NCBI GenBank assembly: GCA_004835665.1
Contig: RBKR01000008.1
Coordinates: forward strand, 558,001-622,000
Length of the DNA: 64,000 bases
Source of the DNA: Phoma sp. XZ068
Lineage: Eukaryota > Ascomycota > Dothideomycetes > Pleosporales > Didymellaceae
Direction: 5' to 3'
Part shown: positions 56,687 through 64,000 of the stretch, one piece after another
Layout of the letters: every line of letters begins with the position of its first letter
Position numbering within the stretch: position 1 is the first letter of the stretch
The notes under the pieces: model-generated
Told to the model about the DNA's origin: nothing
Database searches by the model: none
What the model saw: only the letters and a program-made list of their open reading frames with translations
Translations under genes and position numbers: made by a program

Positions 56687-58491
56687 ATGGTAGAAGCAGC
56701 AGAGGGCAGTCCCACGACGTGGAAATTCACACAGTAGGTCGATTCCCGAACGAAGTCTGCTGCAGACGGCCTCGCCGCCTGTCCCTGCACCTACCTACGC
56801 AGTCGCACTTCATTTCGGTCGCTTTTTAGGATGGTTCTGACCCTGCCAGGTGCTTCGGTGACAAGGGCGATGTTGAAGATATAACAGAAGGTACGTCACC
56901 GGCACCCCACCACTCGGTACAACATTGGCGCAAAGCCTCCCAGATGGCAATCGCTAACGCAAGGAAACAGCGGACATCATTTCCACCGTCGAGTTCGACC
57001 AGACGGGTAACTATCTAGCGACAGGTGACAAGGGTGGTCGCGTGGTCCTGTTCGAGAGAAACGAGACTGTACGTTCCCCAGACCCATGAAACAGCTACAG
57101 TTCGACATCTAATGCCATTCTAGAAGAAGACCTGCGAATACAAGTTCCATACCGAGTTCCAATCACATGAGCCTGAGTTCGACTACCTCAAGTCCCTCGA
57201 AATCGAAGAGAAGATCAACAAGATCAAATGGTGTCGCCGCCAGAATGCATCGCATTACCTCCTCTCCACAAACGACAAGACGATCAAGCTCTGGAAGGTC
57301 TTTGAGAAGTCGCTGAAGGTTGTTGCGGAAAACAATCTGTCGCACGAGTTGACGCCCGGTGGCGGGGTTGCTGGTGGAGGCGGTCCCGTCAGGAACCCAA
57401 ACGCACACTTCCGCACCGCCACCGACCTAAAACTGCCTCGCCTCACTCACCACGATACCGTCGTTGCTGCCGTACCGCGAAAGACATACGCCAACGCACA
57501 CGCCTACCATATCAACAGCATATCGGTGAACAGCGATGGAGAGACGTTCATCAGTAGTGATGATTTGCGGATCAACCTCTGGAACCTGAACATCCAGGAC
57601 CAGAGCTTCAACATTGTTGATATCAAGCCCGCCAATATGGAGGAACTTACAGAGGTCATAACCGCAGCAGAATTCCACCCTATCAGCTGCAACTGGTTTA
57701 TGTACGCCAGCTCCAAGGGCACCATCAAGTTGGCGGATATGCGAGAGAGTGCCCTGTGCGACCAGCACGCAAAACGTAAGTCAACGACCGTGTGTGTGTG
57801 ACAAGAAGAGCTGGTGACTGATTATGTGTAGAATTCGAGCAAGAAGAGGACCCGTCCTCCCGCTCCTTCTTCTCTGAGATCATCTCTTCGATATCCGATG
57901 TGCGATTCTCGCATGACGGACGTTACATCCTCTCACGCGACTACCTAACCGTAAAGATTTGGGACGTGAACATGGAGCGAACCCCAGTAAAGACCATCCC
58001 CATCCACGAGCACCTGCGACCTAGACTATGTGACACATACGAGAACGATAGCATCTTCGACAAGTTCGAGGTCGTTTTCTCTGGTGACGCCAAGAATGTC
58101 ATGACTGGCAGCTACAACAACAACTTCATGATCTACCCATCGGACCCTGAGAAGGATACCGAGGTTGTCCTGCAAGCTGACAAGTCGGCTTTCAAGGCCA
58201 AGAAGGTTGGTATTCCAACACCGATGAACTCGTCGACAAGCCCAACGGGCGGCAAGAAGGGCGGTTCAAGAGCTGGCAGCCCTGCCGCTGGTGCTGGCGG
58301 GCAAGGACAGCGCATGAGGAAGGAGACGGATGCGGATCAGATCGACTTCAATAAGAAGATCCTGCATATGAGCTGGCATCCATTCGAGGATAGTATTGCT
58401 ATTGCAGCAACGAACAACGTGAGTCGCCTTTTCAGCCTAATTCTTTCAGATGCTAACATACGCTCAGCTTTTCGTCTTCTCAGCGTTGTAA
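56687..58491 (+). CDS. CDC55: Protein phosphatase 2A regulatory B (PR55) subunit
   Basis: Predicted 482 aa from six exons: 56687-56733, 56850-56890, 56971-57068, 57124-57775, 57832-58418 and 58468-58491. Introns are 116, 80, 55, 56 and 49 nt. Exon 2 is 41 nt and the last exon encodes only LFVFSAL. Family hallmarks: the WKFTQCFGDKGD start, GNYLATGDKGGRVVLFER, EFQSHEPEFDYLKSLEIEEK, LWKVFEKSLK, HAYHINSISVNSDGETFISS and RDYLTVKIWDVN. The fold is a seven-blade WD40 propeller. It directs PP2A to substrates in mitotic exit, septation and TOR signalling. A Gly/Ala/Ser-rich insertion (GGSRAGSPAAGAGGQGQ) lies before the last blade, and a Gly-rich loop (GGGVAGGGGPV) in an earlier one. Confidence 0.95.
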
Positions 58492-59346
58492 GGGCCTTCA
58501 ATGCACAGCGCGGTTGATCCTGCAGGGGCGCTTGCCAAACGGAGGCACTCGCTTGCCTCTCCCTTGATGATCTATTACTCCTTATTTCTTCCTCCATGAT
58601 TCGCGATGACCAACGCAACGGCGCACGGAAGGTAGAACTGGGCCACGCATGGTGATTGGGTGCGGAAGAACGAACGATTGACGACATGACGCGCAAATTC
58701 GAAGGCATGAGATGACTGCATTAGATTGGAACACCACGATAATTAACCAGTGGTGAATAACAAAAGAATCAAACTAAACAACGATGACCAAGGAACAGTG
58801 ATGTTTGTTATGGGAGTGAAGTGCCAGTAAAACGCCCGATCTCCGGGCAGTAAGAGAATGCAAAGAAAAGGCAAAAAGCTTCAAGAAGTCGACACCTGCA
58901 CGATTAACATTGCATCCACTGGCCACGTGCTCATGTATGACCCTGGTCAGCCCTATGACGGGTGTGCCCAGGTTGACGGGAAGGTGCGACTAGCGTCCGC
59001 GGTGAGGCTCAAATCCCAAACCTCCACGTTGACATCTGAACATCCGTTGAACACCATTCATTCCCCAGAACCATGGCATTACGGTGAATTCATTTCAATT
59101 AGATCGAAACATCTATTTTCTGTAAGTGAAGAATTATTTCTGCGATGTACAATGTCCCCCTTAGCTACACCCACCATGCTTCATTGTGTGATGGTGGACT
59201 TGTGCGCTCTGCGTCTACACGCAAGCGTCGGTATGAGCTGCATAGTGCAAGGCTGACAATCCCAAAGTCCCTTGGCATACATACGTGATAGATCAAAGCT
59301 TCGCGAACCTGTCAATCAGTTGCATTGATTATCTACACGTGTCGTC
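58492..59346. other. Intergenic, about 0.86 kb
   Basis: CDC55 3' UTR and YEA4 promoter. No gene seen. Confidence 0.5.
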
Positions 59347-60537
59347 ATGGCAGCCCTTGCACCCATCGTTAGCAGCTTTTCGCTCATTTTTGGAGGTTGC
59401 TGTGCCAATGTAAGGGCCTATATCCCATGACTAGCTGAACTGACATTATACAGGTTTACTGCTTAGAAGCTATTGTTAAGTAGGAACTTCTACTGCGCAT
59501 TTTATTTGAGCGCGCACTGACACCCCACAAGACAAGAACCTGACAGCGGCCTTCTGATCACGCTCTTTCAATTCGTTTTTACATGTCTCTCAACGTTACA
59601 TTACCAGTTTGACCCCAATGGCCGCTACTACATGCGGTCGTCACCGGTGCCGTTCCGCAAGTGGGTCACAAGTGCCGTGCTGTTCTTCACGGTCAACATG
59701 ATGAACAACTGGGCATTTGCATTCAACATTTCTGTTCCCGTCCACATCATCCTTAGAAGTTTTGGTAGTGTGACTACAATGGCAGCGGGCTACCTTCGTG
59801 GGAAGAAGTACACTCCTCTGCAGATCTTCTCTGTTGCCATCCTGACTCTGGGTGTCATGGTGTCTGCTTGGGCTGATGCATCATCCAAGGTACGAGGTAT
59901 ACGGCTTGTTTCTCGACTTTACTAACAAGAACAGGGCAAGACTGGTGCTGCTAATGTCGATCCTAACAAGGCATCATTCGAGGCCGGACTACTCGTACTC
60001 CTTGTCGCCCAGCTGCTCTCCGCATACATGGGTGCCTACGTCGAGGACGTGTACCGTGACCACGGCAAAGACTGGAAGGCCAATCTTTTCTACTCGCATC
60101 TTTTGTCAATCCCAATGTTCGCTGCCTTTGCGCCCACCCTCAGCGCACAATTCACACGCCTGCAATCCTCGCATTCCTTCCAGGTGCCCCCCAACATTGC
60201 CGCAGCGCTGCCGCCAACTCTCAACAAGCTCCTTGCGTCAACGTCGCAGCACGTCATCTACCTCCTTGCAAACGCAATTACCCAGCTCCTTTGCATTACC
60301 GGTGTCAACATCCTGAGCGCCAACACATCAGCTGTCACCGTTACGATAGTCTTGAATATCCGAAAACTGGTCAGTTTCATTCTGAGTATCTGGATCTTCG
60401 GTAACCACATGGGCGGCCTTATGAAGGTCGGCGCTGTAATGGTGTTTGGTGCCGGTGCGTTGTACGGGTATGAGACCACCTACAGGATCCCGCAGAAGAA
60501 GAAGTTGGAGGCAAAGAAGGAGAAGAAGGGTCAGTGA
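59347..60537 (+). CDS. YEA4: UDP-N-acetylglucosamine transporter, Yea4/SLC35B4-like
   Basis: Predicted 349 aa from four exons: 59347-59409, 59454-59479 (26-nt microexon), 59532-59889 and 59935-60537. Introns are 44, 52 and 45 nt. The joined N-terminus FSLIFGGCCANVYCLEAIVK runs into QEPDSGLLITLFQFVFTC. About ten membrane helices can be seen. NNWAFAFNISVPVHIILRSFG and YMGAYVEDVYRDHGKDWKANL are characteristic of this nucleotide-sugar transporter branch. The C-terminus is Lys-rich (KKKLEAKKEKKGQ), a KKxx-like ER retention character. Yeast Yea4 brings UDP-GlcNAc into the ER and affects cell-wall chitin. Convergent with PMT4. Confidence 0.9.
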
Positions 60538-61146
60538 GGGTAAGGGGGGTTCTTAAGATGACCCAAGTAAGAGTCGGTTGGTGCGAGAACAGCATGTATA
60601 CTAGATGGTAGACAATAGAGGTGCATATAGAATGTCGAGCAATGCATGTTCTTTGGCGTTTTATAGCCGAAGAATGCCTGAGGCCTTTTTACCCTGCCAT
60701 TGAACATGTGACACAAGAGGCCTCGTTGCGCAGATCTAGTGTACGTATAGATTTCTCGAGCTTGAAGGGACTGACGATGGAGAAGAACATATCAGCATAC
60801 TTCAGGAGTTGTTGTTACTTCGTGTGGGATCAGCAATATGTTCGATCTCATTCACGATGTTCAGACGCAAGATAGTGTTTAATGTTTCGTCAACTGCCAA
60901 CCGTACATTTTCTGTCTAGTGCTCCCCAATTATATAAGGTGATGGGCAGATAGTGAAAGGTCATGAACCCCTGTTCAAGGTGACATAAGGAAAGACTCGG
61001 AAGAGCGGAGCGGAGCAAGGAAACGCCCACCAACACTCCGCGCTGAACAGCACTACCCTAGTGAAATCGATCGAGAAACGGCTCAACCCTGAGCCAGCAC
61101 TGACACCAACTTGTGCATCTTTGTACTATGCCGACACTGTCGCCAT
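60538..61146. other. Intergenic, convergent 3' ends
   Basis: Between YEA4 (+) and PMT4 (-) stops. No gene seen. Confidence 0.55.
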
Positions 61147-63552
61147 CTATTTGGCGAAGTGCAGGTCATAGCCAAGCCACTTTCTGGCCTGGACCTGTTC
61201 AACGGTAAGACCTGGCTTGCCGTACGTGAGCGGCGCGAAGAAGAGGAAGCACCACAGAGTCGCGGCAAGGATAACACCAGCGGCGATCCAGCTTCCGAGT
61301 TGGCTCGCAGTAGCAACACGCTCGCGGACAGGGCGAGAGCGAGTCCTGCGGTGGCCCTTCTCAGCAGGGGTACCGGGGGTCTGAGGCTCCTGAGGCTCGA
61401 TGCAGAATATGAACTCGACAAGGGCACCGGTGACTAGGCAGGATGCAAGGTGTGCTGGAAGGTAGTGATGCAGGAACAACTGGCGACCCATGATGTAGAA
61501 ACCAACGTAATGGGCGGCCCAAGTGAGGAAGAAGAAACCAGTCGAGTTGTATAGACGAGAACGGGTGCGGTCATCGAGCGCATCCATGCCACGGCGGAGA
61601 GCCAGCTGATCGGCACCAATGATACCAGCGAAGACAGCAAGGAGTGAGGAGGCAAGCCACCATCCGACTGGGTTACCAAGGAAGTAAATCTGCTCGCGGG
61701 TGTCGTTGTGTGTCCAGAAGGAGACACCGCGGAGAAGGAAGGGCCAAGAAATCGGCTGAGAAGCGTACGGGTGAGAGCTGGTCAGGGCATTGTTGTGGTA
61801 GAACATGGCACGCTGAAGCTCAATCCACTTCCGGAGGAAGCCGAGGTGCTTGACCTGCTTCACCTCCTTCTTGTTGCGGTCATCCTCGGCAGGTAAGGAC
61901 GGAATGTCATCAACATACCAAACGTTGCTGGACTGCTGAATGTTCTTGTTGCCGTTGATTTCAGCCTGCTTGTAAGCCCACTCAGGCAGAGGCTTGGTGT
62001 GTGTCCACATCGCCACCTTGGTCGGTACGTGAACGAGCTTGAAGTGAGAGGACATGGTCTTGAAATCACCCTTGCCCTTCTCAACCTTGATCTCGAACAA
62101 TGTATCATTGAAGCGTGCACCAGCCGCCTCGTCCTTGGCAACTGTTGTGAACTCCTGGTTGGTGGGGTAGTAAGGAGATGCGACATCGTGTGTAAGAAGA
62201 ACGGTGTCGGTGATAACGTGGCGCAGACGGACAACATCGCCGATCTTGACGCGCTGGCCGTCTTCACTTGGGAGCTCCTTCACGGGAAGAACCTGCCAGT
62301 GGTTGTTTGTGTCGTTGTGAGGGTATCCAGTGACCTGCTGTCCCTGCGAAGAGACACGACCGTCATCGTAGCGGAGTGGGTAGCGGTCTGTGTGGCTGTG
62401 GAGGTAGACCTTCGTCTCCTTGTGGCGCATGGTGATCGAATCGTAGTAGTTGATGCCGACAGACTGGAGAGTCATCACGTTATCGCTCAGCGTCTCCTGG
62501 AACTCTGGAGTCATGAAGTCGTCACCAGGACCGGACTTGCTGAGGATGGTGAAGTGGACCTGGAACCAAAACAGGTAGAGGAAGAAGGGAACAATGATAA
62601 GACCCACGACGCGAGCAGCGAAGTGCTTGCCAAACTCTGGAAGAGACAACGCGCCCTGGCGGCGGTTGACGTCCATCAGATCCCATAGGTCGAACAGGAC
62701 AGGGACACCAATGGAGAAGAAGGTGAAGACACCAACGTACTTGATGGAGATGACACAGCTCAGGCTGATACCCGTCAAGAGCAGCCACTTCCACCACTTG
62801 CGGCTGAATGGAACGTGTCGCAGCTTGTAGAAGCGAATGTATGCAAGGACTGAGAGGGCCATGAAGAAGATGAGCGATGCATCGAGCAAAATCAGGCGTG
62901 TCTGGCCAATGTGGGCGTTATCGAGCAGCATGAGACCAGCAGCGGTGATGCATGCGGGCAGGGAGTAGCCAGACTCCCACATGATAAGGAAGACGATAGG
63001 AACAGTAAGCGCGCCGAGCGAGGCGGGCATAGCGCGGTATGCGACATAGGGAACGTTGTTGGAAATGTAGGAGTCGCCGATGTTCTCGAAGAGGAACTCG
63101 CCCTTGTAGCCAACGAGCCAGCCAGCGAAGGCAAACAGAAGCTTTCCGAGAGGAGGGTGGACGTCGAAGAAGTAGGTGCGTTGCAGGTAGTATGAAGCGA
63201 ACTGGACATCATGTTAGCTTTACTCGAGCTTGGTAGATCTGCCAATTGCTGCTAAGCTGCGCAGAGATGCTCTCGCCAAACGTACCTTTCCAAAGTGCAC
63301 TTCATCGAAGACAACCTGATCCGGGTGCGAGATGCCCCAGAACCTTGTGATGAATGCAAGCACCGTGATGATGGTAATTGCAAGCTTATAGTCCCATTCT
63401 GACTGCTTCTGTCGCGACTTGTAAGGCTTGGCCTTCTCGAGGAAGTTGGCGGCCTTCTCAGAGACAATCTCTGTTGGCGCCGGGGTTGGTGTTGTAGAGC
63501 GCTTCTTGCCGTCTTTCGCAGCGCGCTGCCTCACGCCGGCGGGGGAAGACAT
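61147..63552 (-). CDS. PMT4: Dolichyl-phosphate-mannose-protein O-mannosyltransferase Pmt4
   Basis: Predicted 773 aa from two exons, 63552-63286 and 63201-61147; the intron is 84 nt. Basic cytosolic N-terminus (RQRAAKDGKKRS), then the first membrane helix and the luminal loop with the catalytic Asp-Glu pair (VVFDEVHFGK, Asp83-Glu84). RTYFFDVHPPLGK and LDNAHIGQTRLILLDASLIF follow. A luminal block of three MIR motifs (for example LHSHTDRYPL) is followed by the C-terminal helices. The single-member PMT4 class is indicated by overall similarity (GVSFWTHNDTREQIYFLGNP). Pmt4 acts as a homodimer in the ER and modifies membrane-anchored Ser/Thr-rich proteins, important for wall integrity and polarity. 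Confidence 0.95.
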
Positions 63553-64000
63553 GATGTATCAATCTGGACGCAACGTCAGTATGGAGCTCCAAATTGCATT
63601 ACACGAGCTGTAGAACACTCACCCCACGCAAGTGACCCTGAGCAAAGATGAGTTGGAGAAAGGAACGTGAACTGAGGGTTGGAAAGCCAGATCGCCAGCT
63701 TTCGTGTACAGTAAGGAGATCCCACACTAAGCCCTACCTTCGCCTGGTTAAGCTTGCCGCGCTGTGATTGGTTCGCTACCGAGGCCGCGTCTTCTCGCAG
63801 CGCCTCGCATACCCCTTGAAGAAGCCTGGACTCTCCCACTCTGTTTTTCAGTTCAGATTTTATATATTTGTTTATCCAGGGTCCAAAATATGTGGTGTTC
63901 AGTCTAGGCAACAGGGTGCGCAGAGGTTGCGTTCGTTCGCAAGCCTACGCAATTCATCTGTAGTATGGGAGCAAATTGTTCATGATCATGAAGCTCGCAG
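63553..64000. other. Upstream region of PMT4 to window end
   Basis: PMT4 promoter and leader. A minus-strand open frame at 63576-63911 has no recognisable features. Nothing else seen. Confidence 0.5.

Overview
The window is a nuclear segment of a filamentous ascomycete (Pezizomycotina). A Dothideomycete, probably Pleosporales-like, is my best guess from the protein sequences, but I could not test this. The evidence is short spliceosomal introns (mostly 44-60 nt) with GT..CTAAC..AG signals, moderately GC-rich coding exons, C/T-rich leaders, gene spacing of 0.3-2 kb and single-copy housekeeping genes typical of a fungus. I reconstructed exon structures by hand from reading frames, splice signals and family conservation. 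Nearly all predicted joins keep phase and restore conserved protein sequence. I saw no intact transposon, CRISPR array, rRNA or convincing tRNA.

Layout. 1-1894: 3' end of a Pro/Ala/Ser-rich repeat protein. 2.4-5.1 kb: divergent RPP1 (RNase P/MRP) and CK2 catalytic subunit. 5.6-9.2 kb: valyl-tRNA synthetase with mitochondrial and cytosolic starts. 9.6-12.4 kb: dynactin p50 and ARPC2 in tandem on the minus strand. 12.7-15.6 kb: Utp12/Dip2. 17.7-20.1 kb: C2H2 zinc-finger protein. 21.1-22.8 kb: MFS transporter. 23.6-25.3 kb: NTF2-like-fold protein with a repetitive acidic tail. 25.5-26.9 kb: unknown protein with a short F-box/2EXR-like N-terminus. 26.9-31.4 kb: gene-poor. 31.4-33.1 kb: bHLH factor with a GC-AG intron. 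35.2-38.5 kb: divergent Cys-rich zinc-binding protein and an ELMO/PH protein. 39.9-41.5 kb: conserved unknown with a (Thr-Pro)n repeat. 43.7-47.2 kb: divergent CCT4 and RPT1 with a perfect heat-shock element between them. 48.1-50.4 kb: SDH1. 51.6-53.0 kb: RPL3. 55 kb: possible decayed gene. 56.7-58.5 kb: PP2A B subunit. 59.3-60.5 kb: YEA4-like nucleotide-sugar transporter. 61.1-63.6 kb: PMT4.

Functional themes. This is mostly core eukaryotic housekeeping: tRNA/rRNA processing and translation (RPP1, VAS1, DIP2, RPL3), proteostasis (CCT4, RPT1), kinase/phosphatase signalling (CKA1, CDC55), cytoskeleton (dynactin, Arp2/3, ELMO), respiration (SDH1) and ER glycosylation (YEA4 next to PMT4). The least explained parts are the left-edge repeat protein, the NTF2-like protein with about seven copies of an aromatic-acidic motif, the in-frame upstream extension of the CK2 gene, and the 55 kb relic. 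I found no clear novel multi-gene system.
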